A stretch of DNA of 64,000 bases from Helopsaltes ochotensis (taxonomy: Eukaryota > Chordata > Aves > Passeriformes > Locustellidae), in the NCBI GenBank assembly GCA_013400155.1, contig VXBM01000135.1, positions 582,130-646,129 of the forward strand. Reading direction: 5' to 3'. Of this stretch, positions 13,255-24,629 are shown piece after piece. The notes under the pieces were generated by a model. That model was not told the DNA's origin. It ran no database searches and worked only from the letters and a program-made list of their open reading frames with translations. A program made the translations under genes and the position numbers. Position 1 is the stretch's first letter, and every line of letters starts with the position of its first letter.

Positions 13255-14412
13255 TGTCTTGGTTTAGGGCAAATTTGGGAGGAAACCCCCAAACGGGGCT
13301 CTTCTGGGGAGGTAAATCTAAATGGCCCCTCCCTTTACACACACACACAACTGGTCCAGGAAACAAAAACTCTTTTGGAGAAAAGTGGAAAAAACTATTT
13401 ATTTAACAAATAAAGTGCTCACAAGCATAGAGAATGAATAATATGAAACGGTAAAACCTTTTGTTCTAAAGTGAGATGGTAAATTCGGAAAAAAAGTCTT
13501 TGCCGTGGAGACAGCTTTTTTTTTTCTCAGTCTTTTGACTGTGCCAGCGCTGGAGAATGTGCTGTCCTGGGCCCCAGAGGGCACAGGTGTGATTTCTCAG
13601 TTCTCCTTTGTGTTTTCAGTCTAAAGCAGGTTTAAACAGTCCTGAGAAAAAGGAAAAAAAAAAAAACAAACAAAAAACAAATACAAAAAAACAGTCCAAG
13701 GAATTTCTTGCTCTAGCTAGTTAGTAAAAAGAAAAAAAACTAGAAACCAAAAATCTTATCAATTCTTCCACCAATTTCTCATCTGGTTATGTTCGTTATG
13801 TTACAATTAATATATTATTTTTTCTCTCTTGAGGAAAGAGGTTGAAGTTCTGAAAGTTTCATTACTAAGAAATGGTTAAATTTTGCTCAAGTCCTGTGCT
13901 TTTTTAGATGTTTAGTTCATAGTATTGTTTCAAGGTCACGCTGGTGAGGAGGGAGCGCGATGAGACGTCCACCCTGGCCCAGGCACAGGACTTGGACCAC
14001 GGCCAGCAAAGATGGCTGCAGCGTTCGTCTCTTCCTTCACGCGGCAGAAGGCCGGAGTGTGGGGGGGGGGGGAAGAGGGGGAACTGCCCGAGCAAGCCCG
14101 AGCAGCGGCCCTTCCGGAGGCCCGACAGGCCTGGCCCCGAGCCAGGAGGCTGCAGGTGGAACCCAGGACTGCGGGGGCTCCGGCTGTTACCTGTTCACTG
14201 CCCAGGAACGGAAAAGGAAGAAGGAAGCAATGTCAGCTTTATATGTGCATTTCCAAAGGCGTTTCTCAATGGCCAAAAGAAATGTCAATATCTCAAAACA
14301 CTACGGTGATAGGTGCCCGTCTGCCTGTCCCTATCAAAACAACCTAAGGTCCTGACAGGGAAAAACTCCCAGTCTCTCTCTAACAACAGCCAAACTATTT
14401 CAAACCATGACA
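13255..14412 (-). mobile_element. Solo LTR, ERVL-like (1,158 bp)
   Basis: The termini are TGTCTTGGTTTAGG and CAAACCATGACA, which are near-inverted (TGTC-TGGTTT). The element is flanked by CACCC on each side (13250-13254 and 14413-14417), a perfect 5-bp target duplication, as expected for ERVL-like elements. On the minus strand an AATAAA signal lies at 13398-13403, leaving about 145 bp to the 3' edge, so minus is the likely sense. The interior changes character: an A-rich part near 13650-13740, then a GC-rich part at 13940-14230 with a run of 12 G. The GC-rich part gives several overlapping open frames (13944-14355) that are artefacts of few stop codons. No internal retroviral genes are present. 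Confidence 0.85.
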
Positions 14413-14417
14413 CACCC

Positions 14418-15353
14418 ATGTCCTGAGAGTAACGCAGGGCTTTTTCTGCCTTCGAAAAGCAATACATAAATATGACTGCAATGCCCATTACCCTAATAAC
14501 TTAATTCCCAGTTTTTCTCAATTCCTGTTGCATGCTGCCAGCTATTGCTAATATCTTGACTCTTAGTCAGCCAACAATTTCATTATAGTGGCAGTGAAAA
14601 GAAATAAATATATGACACAAAGTCTTCTTGTCGATCAACTGAATAGCAGGAGAGAATGTTCCTAATCTGATTATGTGTAAAGAGGGTATACATGCATTAG
14701 GTGTGCCTGTTTATAAACTCTCCTCACTATTTCTAATGTTTCATATTGTACTTTGGCTGTCATTTTGCTCTACTTTTCTTGTAAACTGTGGGACCATGCT
14801 TCTGGTGGGTCTAGACACTTCCCCTGTCTTCCTCTCAACCACCCAGAGCTCCCTGCTTGCCTTCCCTGGTGGAAAAGCCCATTCTCGCTGCTTCCTGGCA
14901 CCTGGAGACCCAAGTTAATCTTGCAGTAGGATATTTGCTCTTTGCAGCAGCTCTTTCAGTTGGCCCACATCTGTCTGTAAAAATTTTTCATAGGAATCCA
15001 GCTGCAGTCTGGTCAATATCTGATACTCTAGATGTCTCTCATAAAGTACTCATAAATACATATCTCAGAGCATGAAATAGATGATTTATGTTTAGCTTAT
15101 AATTTTCTCCATTTTTAACAGAAAAAAAAGGTTCTGATGCTTTTGTAGCTGTTTATTTCTGTTAAAATATTTTTTATGCTTGACTGTATTTTTTTTTTAG
15201 CTTGCAGATTTGCAGCCATTTTAAAAGAAGAATCCCTTCATATGATTGCGAAGTGAACACTGCTTTGAGGATAATCACCATATTCTGGACATTAACAAGT
15301 TCAAAATCGAATTGATCATGGCAAAAGTTAAACTTCTAAAATTCTTTATACAG
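14418..15353. other. Unique DNA between two solo LTRs
   Basis: Nothing recognisable. Two small overlapping open frames (14673-14918 and 14857-15075) have no family resemblance or supporting signals. Confidence 0.55.
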
Positions 15354-15358
15354 CAATG

Positions 15359-16357
15359 TGTTGGAGGTTAGATTTCTTTTCCTTCTGTTCCTTTACTGGG
15401 ATTTTTTCCCCCATAAGTTTCTAGGAAACAATAATGACTGGGTACTTAAGAAAAAAACAAAGTGGCCAAGCTCAGGGGGGCAGGGCTGTTTGTACTTCTG
15501 TTATCTGGGAGTTTCTCTCTGAGGGGCAGAGATACCAGGAGAATTGGGCAGGTAAAAGATGGGGCTGGGGCAGCTGCTGTTTCTTTCCCTCTCTCTCTCT
15601 CAGCTTCTGAGGAGGATGGTCAGAGCTGCTGCTTGGGGGAGGGAATTCACTGCTGCCGCTGGAGCCCAGCCTTGAGCTGCTTCTTCTGCCATGGGGTGAG
15701 CCTCTGCTTGTGAGAGTGGCCAGTGGAGTGGGACCTTATTAACACCCACCTCCCAAAAAAAGGAAGGATGTATCACCACCTGCTTGCGTGCCTGGGATCC
15801 TGAGCTCACCTCCCCTTGCCCTGCTCAGAGCCAGGCTGCCACTGCCCCATCCCCACTACTTCTTCAACACTGCTCTGAGCTTTCGCTGCACTGTAGCCTG
15901 CTGGGACACCAGGACTGGCTGCCCCAGGGGTTTGTGAAGCAAGGCCTCTCTTCCATCCGTCCCCATTTCGGCCAAGCCACCATTGCCATGTGCTCCCTGA
16001 GCCCACGCCGCAGCGCCCCCTGCTGTCGCGGGGGAATCATCGCACCTGCCCAGCCTGCCGGGAGCCAGCAGCGCCCCTGCTGGCTGTGACCGGAACTGCA
16101 CCAAAGTGGAAACTTCCTGTGGCTGAGAAGGCTGGTACTGGGTTCCTGGTTATGTTTGTTGGTAATGCCATAGTTGTTGTTGGTTTTTTGCATTATTATA
16201 CATACTAGTAAAGAACTGTTCTTTCTATTCTCATATCCTTGCCTGAAAGCCCCTTAATTTCAAAATTATAATAATTCTGAGGGAAGGGGTTTACATTTTC
16301 CATTCCAAGGGAGGCTCCTGCCTTCCTTAGGAGACACATGTCTTTCAAACCAAGACA
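15359..16357 (+). mobile_element. Solo LTR, ERVL-like (999 bp), plus copy of an inverted pair
   Basis: The LTR starts TGTTGGAGGTTAG and ends TTTCAAACCAAGACA, flanked by CAATG at 15354-15358 and 16358-16362, a perfect 5-bp target duplication. It is the same family as the LTR at 19386-20557 in the other orientation. The two share the 3' terminal block, 'CTGAAAGCCCCTTAATTTCA', a GC-rich 'GACCGGAACTGCACCAAAG' segment and an 'AACAATAATGACTGG' segment near the 5' end. A TATA-like stretch near 16195-16212 followed by about 150 bp to the edge supports plus sense. The GC-rich centre (15780-16130) yields many open frames on both strands, none of them a gene. Confidence 0.92.
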
Positions 16358-16362
16358 CAATG

Positions 16363-17490
16363 ATAGCCAGTTTAAATGTTTGAGTTGGAGCTACTTGTGT
16401 GATTTCTTTGTAGCATATTCTGCAAAGAGTATTTATAGCTATACACATAAAACAAGTCCACAGATCTTCTACCACTTGCTTGGCATATGTAAGAATAGAA
16501 TTTTTAATTGCTATTCCACTTATTTTGTGGTTCTGTGGGAGAATTATTTTACTTAAATTGCTGGTTCATCTTTCTGCACTAAAGTAAAGTGGCAATTTGT
16601 GATTCAGGAATCAGAAGCCTTTCAGGGTTGTTATGCTATAATATTATGCTACTTAGAACCACATATATGTGTCTCTGTATTTTAGGTTTTTATGGTTTTC
16701 TAGGCTGGACCTAAAAACTTTCAGTTAGAGCTGGGAGTTGTGAAAGTAACATGTCTAAAACAACTGGGTGATATGTTAGATATCATGATTCCCAGATCCA
16801 AGGTTCAGGTTTAGATTTTTGGGATCTCCAACCTTAAAGATGAACAAAGTTATTTGAGCCATCTGTTCCTTTGCAGTTTCATGGTGAAGGTGTTCTTCAT
16901 GCATTCCAACTGTAATTCTAAAAAATATTTCTAAAAAGAAGAAAATTAAGAAGCACAAGCAGATGAAGGCCATCTTTCTGAAGTGTGCCTTTTACCACTT
17001 ATGCTTACTATTACTTTAAGGAGAAAAAGAGGATTTTGAGCATTATGAGATGTTCTCCATTGTCTCTATTAAGAGTATTTTGAGTATCAGAGTACTTTTA
17101 TAACAGAGAATAAAGGAAGGCTCAATTACAGACAATGTTTTAGTGTATGTAAAGTAAAGATTTGGACATAGCATTTATCTTCATGATCAAGGAAACTTCT
17201 GGATCTGAGGGATGTAAGATTTTAGTGTAACTTCATACTAATAAACACAGATAATTACATTCTGTCTTCCTGTAATTTAACCTATCTGTGTGAGATTACT
17301 TTTGTCATGGTGAAATTTGTAGGTAATTAGATCGAACCATTTCTCCAGCCAGAGTGGAGTGACAGACTAGAAACCTCATGATGAGACCTCCTCCATAAGC
17401 AACGTCTGTCACAATAATCAGGATGTCAAATAGAATTGGCAGAATAGAAACTTTGTTAAACTCATGTCTATGCTTTGATGCAAAAATGCA
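16363..17490. other. Unique AT-rich DNA, no gene recognised
   Basis: No repeat family or exon recognised between the plus-strand LTR and the first CR1. Small open frames on both strands look random. Confidence 0.55.
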
Positions 17491-17998
17491 CCAAAGATGG
17501 GCTACAAGGGAGGAATTTAGAAATACCGCATTGTTGTATGGGAATGGCATCAGGTCAATCAAAGCTCAGATGGAATTAAGACTTCCAAGGGACAATGAGG
17601 GCAACAAGAAGAGCTTCCATTACTATATTAGTATTAAAAGGCTGAACAAGAAAAATGTGGGACTGTTGCTGAATGGGGCAGGTGAAAGCAGACACAAAGC
17701 TGAGATACTTTGGAATGAGAAAAATAGGCCTCAAGTTAATATGAGAAGAAATGGCCTCAGGTTCTACATGGGGGAGTTTACATTGGATATTAGGAAAATG
17801 CTCTTCACTGAAAGGGTTGTCAAGCATTAGAACAGGCTGCCCAGAGAAGTGATTGAGTCACCATCCCTGAAGTTATTTAAAAGGCATGTATACATGGCAC
17901 TTATGGAAATGGTGTAGTGGTGGACTTGGCAGTGTTAGGTTTTTGGTTGGACTTGACCTTAAAGGCCTTTTCCAGCCTCAGTGATTCTATGGTTCTGC
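17491..17998 (+). mobile_element. Internally deleted CR1 LINE
   Basis: The left part (about 17491-17700) resembles the CR1 ORF2 stretch between the endonuclease and reverse transcriptase, including 'GGGCAACAAGAAGAGCTTCC' and 'GAAAAATGTGGGACTGTTGC'. The sequence then jumps to the CR1 3' UTR: 'TTGGATATTAGGAAAATG', 'GAACAGGCTGCCCAGAGAAG', and a tail with 'GTGATTCTATGGTTCTG' at 17984-18000. The whole reverse transcriptase is missing, so this is either an internal deletion or two fragments in the same orientation. A 135-codon frame (17423-17830) crosses the junction and is inactive debris. Confidence 0.85.
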
Positions 17999-18099
17999 TT
18001 GGTGCCTTGGTACTCAGTCTTCAGCTATCAGGTGTCCCAGGCCTCTGATTTTTTGGGTGGTCTGAAAAGAAGAACTGTCAGCAGTGGATGAGGATCAAA

Positions 18100-18724
18100 A
18101 CACATTTTCTTTGCAAGAACTCCATGGGACCTGATACAGCTGCATACAGGAGTGGTGAGGACACTGAGTGGTGTCCTTGCAAGGCCATGTTCTTTCATCT
18201 TTTAAAGATCATAGGCTTTAGGGGGGATTCTGGATAAACAGAGAAAGGTGTACCTTGCACCAATCTTAATAACAGACCTATAGTTAGATATGGGGAAATA
18301 CAGGCCGGCGGCCTCAGCTTGAGTCCTCACAATATTGTGGAGTTGGATCCTTTTAAAATGTGACTGAGATTTCATGAGTGCATGAAAGAAGGAGATGATG
18401 ATTATGAACAGTCAGTGTGGACTTCACAAGGGCAGATCATGCCTGACCAACCTGGTTGCCTTTTAAAACAAAAAAAGATGGGATTTTTATATAAGGAGAT
18501 AGTAGAAGATTTTGTTTACCTGTACTTCAGTATGGGTTTTGAAACTGTCTATAGTATTTTTAAAGCAAGGATACAGGTACATTATGATCTGGATAGGTGA
18601 CATGAATTAAATGTCTAGACTCTGGAGGTAGTGGTTGTGGGTCTACTTGTCGCAGCAGACCGTGCTGTGAGCAGGAGGCTGGACTAGACATCCCCAGGGG
18701 TCCCTGTGGTGGATTGTGTCATAC
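18100..18724 (+). mobile_element. Decayed CR1 LINE, reverse-transcriptase part and 3' end
   Basis: This is a second plus-strand CR1 about 100 bp after the first. 'AACTCCATGGGACCTGAT' and 'AAATACAGGCCGGCGGCCTCAG' match the CR1 reverse-transcriptase start, and 'TGAACAGTCAGTGTGGACTT' plus 'AGGGCAGATCATGCCTGACC' follow downstream. It then skips to 'GCAGCAGACCGTGCTGTGAG' and 'GCTGGACTAGACATCCCCAG', a CR1 3' segment. Many indels break the frame, and a 72-codon open piece (18382-18600) is the longest left. It ends without a clear octamer tail. Confidence 0.85.
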
Positions 18725-19210
18725 CAGGATCTGATGCCTCTCTATGGTACTTCAAGAAGTGAAATGTAAGTAAGATAACCTGGATGGAATTACAGAATCA
18801 GTATCCAGTACTTTCTTTCAGATAATGTACTAATTAGTATTATAACATTTGAATTTTGTCGGGGGGAATAAAAAGATTACATTAAAGCTCTTGTTCCTTT
18901 GAAGATGCTGAATATAAAATTATTAAGGAAGAAGGAGATCTAGGAAATATAGGAAAGCCACATGGTAAAATGGCCATGACACACTGTGTTACTAAGCAAC
19001 AAGTAGGAATATTGTTTTCTAATAGGAAGATTTAACTTAATGGATATATAGCAGTGGGATGGAGAAAGCATTTTTAGGAGACTTCTGAAAGCTAATGTTA
19101 TGCTTTCGATTTCTTCTTTTGATAATGTGACATGTATAGTGCCTTTCTGCAACAATTGATTTATTAAGAGCTTGAAAATTCCAGCATTCAGTAATAGATT
19201 TTATTTTCAT
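18725..19210. other. Unique DNA between CR1 elements
   Basis: About 490 bp with no recognisable feature. Confidence 0.5.
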
Positions 19211-19385
19211 ATCATAGAATCTTAGTATGGTTTGGAAGCCTTGTCTTGAACACTTCCTGGAACAGGGCATCCACAACCTCTCTGAGCAAGCTCTCACCAC
19301 CCTCATAGTGAAGAATTTTTTCCCAATACCGAATCTAAATCTACCGTCTTTCACTTGAAGTCTATTCCCCCTTGTCTGGTCACGT
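19211..19385 (-). mobile_element. CR1 LINE, 3' half of a copy split by an LTR
   Basis: The complement of a CR1 3' end: 'ATCATAGAATCTTAG', 'CACAACCTCTCTGAGCAAGC', 'CACCCTCATAGTGAAGAATT' and 'TTCCCCCTTGTCTGGTCAC'. The CR1 breaks off at 19385, where an LTR begins, and resumes at 20558 ('TTTGTCAAAAGTCTGGCTTT'). The two pieces are one older minus-strand CR1 interrupted by the LTR. Confidence 0.9.
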
Positions 19386-20557
19386 TGTCTTGGTTTGAAA
19401 GATAGGTGTCTGCCAAGGAAGGCAGGAACCTTCCTTGGAATGAAGAATATGATCCCCTTCCCTCTGAATTACTGTAACTTTGAAATTAAGGGGCTTTCAG
19501 GCCAAGATACAGGAAAGGGAATAATATTTCTTTATAAGTATATATAACAAGGCAAACAAATGACAACAACAGCAGGAACCACAAACAGAATGAGGAATCC
19601 AGCAACAGCCCCTCTTTCAGCTGCAGGCACTTTCCCCTTTGGTGCAGTTCCGGTCAGTGCCAGCAGGGGCGCTGGTGGCTCCCGGCCGGGCAGGGCAGGT
19701 GCGATGATTCCCCTGTGGCTGCAGGGGGAGCTGTGGCACAAGTTTTGGCCATCTCTCCACATTGTCATGGCGGGCATAGCCAGAAGAAATGGATGGAGCA
19801 GGGGCTTTCTTTACAAACTCCCAGGGGCAGCTGATCCCGGTCCCATCTCTGGATAGCAAAAGGAGCTTGTAGCAGGAACCTTGGAAGTGGCAAGCTGGAG
19901 CGGCAGGGACAAGGAAGATCCTGGAGTGGTAGATGAGATGTGTCAGAGCCTCTGCAACTGTAACAGGAGCTGGTCCCAGCAGGCAAGGGCACATGGCTAC
20001 AGTGCATATGCTACAGCAAAAAACCTTGGCTCAGTAGCAGAGGCATGGCAGAGCGGAGCCGTGGCAGCCTGGCTCCCGAATGTGGCAGGATGAGTCTCCC
20101 TTGAAGGGGAGAGGGCCTGGGGTCCCAGGGTTTCCCCTGAGGCACTCCAGAAGATGGTGAAAGTCCCTTTTTTAGTGAAGTAGGGTGTTAATAAGGTCCC
20201 AGTTCAGTGGCTGCTCTCACAAGCAAAGGCTCACCCACGGCAGAAGAAGCAGGACAGGACTGGGCTCTGGCAGCAGCAGGGACCCAGTAAGCAGTAACTT
20301 GATCATCCTCCTCTGAAGCTGACAGTGAGAGAGTGCTGGGAGCTGCGCCCAGCCCCTTCTCCAGCCAAAATTTTGTGGTATCTCTGCCGTTCCCAGGAGA
20401 ATGTCCCTCAGCTAGGATGGTAAAGCCAGCTGCACTCTTCCCCCTTCTCTGTGTTTACTTCTTTTGTCTCTCTTAAGGACCAGTCATTATTGTTTCGTAG
20501 CAACAAAAAGGGAGAAAATTCCCTAAGAAACAAGTGGAAAAATCCTCAACCACAACA
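19386..20557 (-). mobile_element. Solo LTR, ERVL-like (1,172 bp), minus copy nested in a CR1
   Basis: Written on the plus strand it starts TGTCTTGGTTTGAAAG and ends CCTCAACCACAACA. Its reverse complement aligns with the LTR at 15359-16357, so it is the same family in the opposite orientation. It sits inside a CR1 whose two halves flank it directly. The flanks CACGT (19381-19385) and CATGC (20558-20562) match only in part, so a decayed 5-bp duplication is possible but not proven. On the minus strand the TATA-like and U5 layout matches the plus copy. The GC-rich centre (19620-20110) gives overlapping open frames on both strands that are not genes. Confidence 0.9.
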
Positions 20558-21125
20558 CATGCTAACCTTTGTCAAAAGTCTGGCTTTCTTGTAGGACCCT
20601 TTTAGGGGTTAGGTTTAGGGTGAGTTGCTCCAAGGTTTCCCCAGAATCTTCTGTGGGGAGCCCAATGCTCACGTTCATGATTCTCCCCTGGACTCCCTTC
20701 AGCAGATCCATGTCCTTCTTTGCTGGACACCCAACAGCTGGATGCAGCACTCCAAGTGGGGTCTCACCAGCAGAATAGAGGGGCAGAATCCCCTCCCTTG
20801 AGCTGCTGGCCATGCTCCTTTGGATGCAGCCCAGGATTGTTTGAATTTCTGGATTTCTGGGCTGCAAGGTCACATGGATGGATCATGTTGAGCTTCTCTT
20901 CAATAAACACCCTCAAGTCTTCGCCTCAGGGGTCCTCTCGATACATTCTTCATCCAGCCTATATTTTTGCTTGAGATTGCCCTACTCTAGGTGCAGGACC
21001 TTGCACTTGGCCTTGTTGAACTTTACGAGGAGGTCTGTATGGGCCCATCTCTCAAGTCTATCTGGATGACATCAATTCTATCCAGCTTGCTGACTGCAGC
21101 ACCGGCTTGGTGTTGTTGGCAAATG
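20558..21125 (-). mobile_element. CR1 LINE, 5' half of the copy split by an LTR
   Basis: This continues the CR1 at 19211-19385. The complement reads from the 3' UTR into the end of ORF2: 'GGCTTTCTTGTAGGACCC', 'CAAGTGGGGTCTCACCAGCA', 'TGATGCAGCCC'-like, 'CAGGACCTTGCACTTGGCCT' and 'TTGTTGAACTTTACGAGGAG'. The coding end is recognisable as the CR1 ORF2 C-terminal region but holds stops and indels. Around 20601-20620 the expected CR1 text is replaced by a short TTAGG-like motif. The element appears 5'-truncated near 21125. Confidence 0.9.
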
Positions 21126-24100
21126 ATGGCAAATTACCAATTAAAAGTAGACAAAATATTAGAGATGTATTACGGGGTCAGACACATCTACATTTCAAAT
21201 TCAAATTTAGCATTACTGTTACAGTTTTTAATTACTTAATATCATCTTTTTAAAAAGTGGCTGAAACTAAATGAACAGTACCTGATAAAAACATGCTGTG
21301 CAGGATTTTCATTATAATAGAAGTACTCAGATCATGAACCAGCTGAATAGAAATTGGAATCTCAACTAGAACATAGAATCAACCAACCTGGTTTGTAACC
21401 ATGGAGAAAAATTATATGTATTTTAAAAGATGAAATATTAACTAACTAAAACATGCAGAGGTATAAAAAGAAAGAAGTGTACTGAGCAAAACATAAGGGG
21501 ATATATCAGAAAAAAATGAAAAAGTGAAACATAATATTTATTTTCAGTAAAACTTTTTTTTCCTCCACAACTGTGGTTGTCACCATTTGCTAGATGTAAC
21601 TAAAATATTTTACTTGTCTCAAACACTAAGACAGTAAGCGGATCTCTTTTCTGTAGGAAATTCCATGGAGAATTTCAAATAAATCACATCTGCAGTTATT
21701 ACACAACTTATATTAACACAGTAACTTAATTATTCTTTTTTTTAATTATTTTCACTCAACATTGTTTGCTACACTTTTATGACAGTACCTTTAGATCCAG
21801 TGGATCTCATTATTACAAGTGCAATTTCTGTGGGATGTGTTAACCTTAGTGAGGGTGCGCAATTTATAAATCAGTATGAACTTTTGTATTTAGTCTGTCA
21901 GAATTAGGTTTGAATCTTATTTTACCTTGTGCATGAGTGTGTATATTCATTTTCCTTCTTGCATTACTTCTTGGTAGTTCTGGAGATTTACAGAGCCAGA
22001 CTGTGCTTTGCTGTTAGGAAGAATTTCAGAGAATATGGTTTCATGTTCCATGAGACTGTGATTTCATTTGTGGTAAATATGAAAGCTAAATACTTTAAAG
22101 AAGTGTATGGGAACAGGTTTTTTTCTGGCTTGTTTAGTCCAGAGCAATAGAAGAAATCAACATCAACAATTTCTGAAAAGTTACTTTTTCAAAAACTTCA
22201 TATTTTTGCCTGATATTTTTCATAAATTCAAAAAGGAAAAGAAATAATTGTTTTTCTTTTGAAAATGATGATAATTAATGCTTAGTTTGCTTGGATATTT
22301 TCTTTTATTGGATGTGGATTTTACAAAACTCATTAGTTACATATAGTGAAACATGTAGTGAAAAATTATTTGTGTGATCATTATATTCTGAGTATCTGCA
22401 AAATAACCCCCCCATGCTTTCTGTTTCACAGGACTGTTTTAAATGTTCTGTAAAGTGTTTCTCTTCTGTAAATGCAAGCAAAGAAGGAAATTGGGAATGG
22501 TCTGAACTTTTTTAGGATAATTCTAATATGTTTTTCTGTATCGTGAAGAAAGATAGTGCTGTGTAGCTTTGGGTGGGGACACTGGGTTGTATTGATTCTA
22601 GCTGTAGATGCGAGCCGTCTGACCACAGAACCCAGCTGGCTCTGGACATCGGTGACAGTATGTTTCCATCAGGCTTGGTACCTGCTCATCTGGATGTTGC
22701 GTCCTCATAAACCAGAGTGTAAAACAGGATAAATACAAATGTTGTTTCTTGCCATTTAGCATTTCTCTAACTTTGCGTAACAGCTAATGATTTTTCTAAA
22801 CTTGCTGTTTGTGAGGTGGGCTCATATTCCAAAGCAGAATTTTCATTATCTAGTTTAGTGGAGTTTAAATTTACATTTAAAATTTTGATTAGAAATGTTT
22901 GGAAAATGGAACAGTTTTGATTTACACTCCATTCACCCTTTCAGTCAAACCTTTTGCAACCTTGAACTCTTCAAATTTTATCATCTTTTCTCCCTTAACA
23001 TGTGTGGTTTTGGCTTTGATTTCTGAGCTGACACTGAAATGCTAGATTTTTATCAGACATTTTGGTGAGACTCTAGCCAAAATAAACTATTCCTTGTGTT
23101 TGTAAACTTAAGATAAATATTTATTTGTGTTAAAAAGCTCTGAACTGAAAACAGATTTGAAACCAGTGGAAGTAGACAATGAATACCAGTATTTATCAAA
23201 TATCACTTCTGGGAACTTTTTGTGTGCAAGTGTTGAATCTCGGTGGCTCCATACTTAGGATGATTAGATGAAACCCTTTTGTCGGGCACCAGAAAATGGA
23301 ACTTTACATGGATGAGTATGTTGGATCTGTATTTTAGGATGCTTGTTTGATCAGCATCCAAGAGTGCCTATTTATTGATGTGAAACAGCACCTTCCAAAC
23401 TGCATTGAAACCAAATGTTAATATTACATTCTAGATTCAATATACATTTTGACTCTTGCATTTGAAAATGTATATATGTTCACAGAGTGTTCTGTTCTGC
23501 TGGAAAGCTTTCAGACATATGTATTGTAGGAAGTCAAAACAAGCTTTGTTTTATTCAGTTTGTTTTACCTAATAAGTTTCTTTTGATCAATTAATGTTGT
23601 GCAGACAATGCCACAACTCTTTTCTATTTTGCCTATTGCATAGACCTACTTCTGCAATGTAATTTATAGTAATTGGATTATTGAATGACTATAATAGTTA
23701 CCAAGAATTGAAGTAATAGATATAGGCAGAACAATTTCATGCTTTTCAGATGAGATTATATTACATTTAGGATAAGCCACAAATGACTTGGTGACTTCAC
23801 CAGTTTTAATTAACTTTAATATCTAAGAAGAAAAAAAGAACCTTGCTAAATTGTCAATCATTTTAACTTTGGTTGCTATTTCACAGCTAGCATTTTTCTG
23901 TGCTCAAGATTCTATCTTTTAATTTTTTTGACGTATTTCCTTTTCATGGTCTTTACAAAATGTTATTCTGGGCTGTCCTTGAAAGTGAAGTGCGTAACCT
24001 TCTGGAGCAAGATAAATTCTTTGTCAGCCTGACAATGACTTTTCTGTTTGGAAGACGACTTGTTTTAAAGCTTCAGTGTATGTGTTTTGATGTTTTGTCT

Positions 24101-24629
24101 GTGAAAACCATTTAATGTGTAGCTTAAGATGTCTGTAAGAAAATTTATGAGTGTTGGGGTTAAATATCAGGCCTCATATTCCCTCTCCTAAGCGGTGGAA
24201 ACCTGTTCAAAAGACAGCGATTGCAAATAAGGCAGTGTGGTGTTTGTCGCTGCTGCAGTGCTTTTTACTGCCCTGGCTAGTTTCATTCCCTCTAAGTTAA
24301 CATATACATGCTATTGAACTTAATGTTTTCACAGTTCTCACTTTTAGACTTCTGTGTCATTTACTTAAGTCACTATAGCTGGCAGGAAGCCTCTTTCCAG
24401 TGTGGCAGACATCTGCAGAGATGTTCATTTTAAGCATGGCCCATCTCTGTAATAGCGGTACCATGCTGACAAAGGCTACCTGTACTGAAATGGTTGCATT
24501 TTCACAATTAGCTGGCCATTGTAAATAAAACTTGCTTGAAAGCTGAAAAACAAACCAGAATGTAAAATCTAAATTAAAGCATGGCAGTTCACAAAGCCCT
24601 TATGCCTTCAAAACGAGAACCAATGCATA
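21126..24629. other. Unique AT-rich DNA, no gene recognised
   Basis: About 3.5 kb with no identifiable repeat or exon. It could hold conserved noncoding elements, but this cannot be judged without alignment to other birds. Confidence 0.55.

Noticed and set aside
13944..14355. Three overlapping plus-strand open frames of 111-131 codons
   Set aside because: They lie in the GC-rich part of a solo LTR with defined 5-bp target duplications, and all three frames are open at once, which is a composition effect.
15600..16208. Dense open frames on both strands
   Set aside because: GC-rich interior of the plus-strand ERVL-like LTR. The related LTR at 19.4-20.6 kb shows the same pattern.
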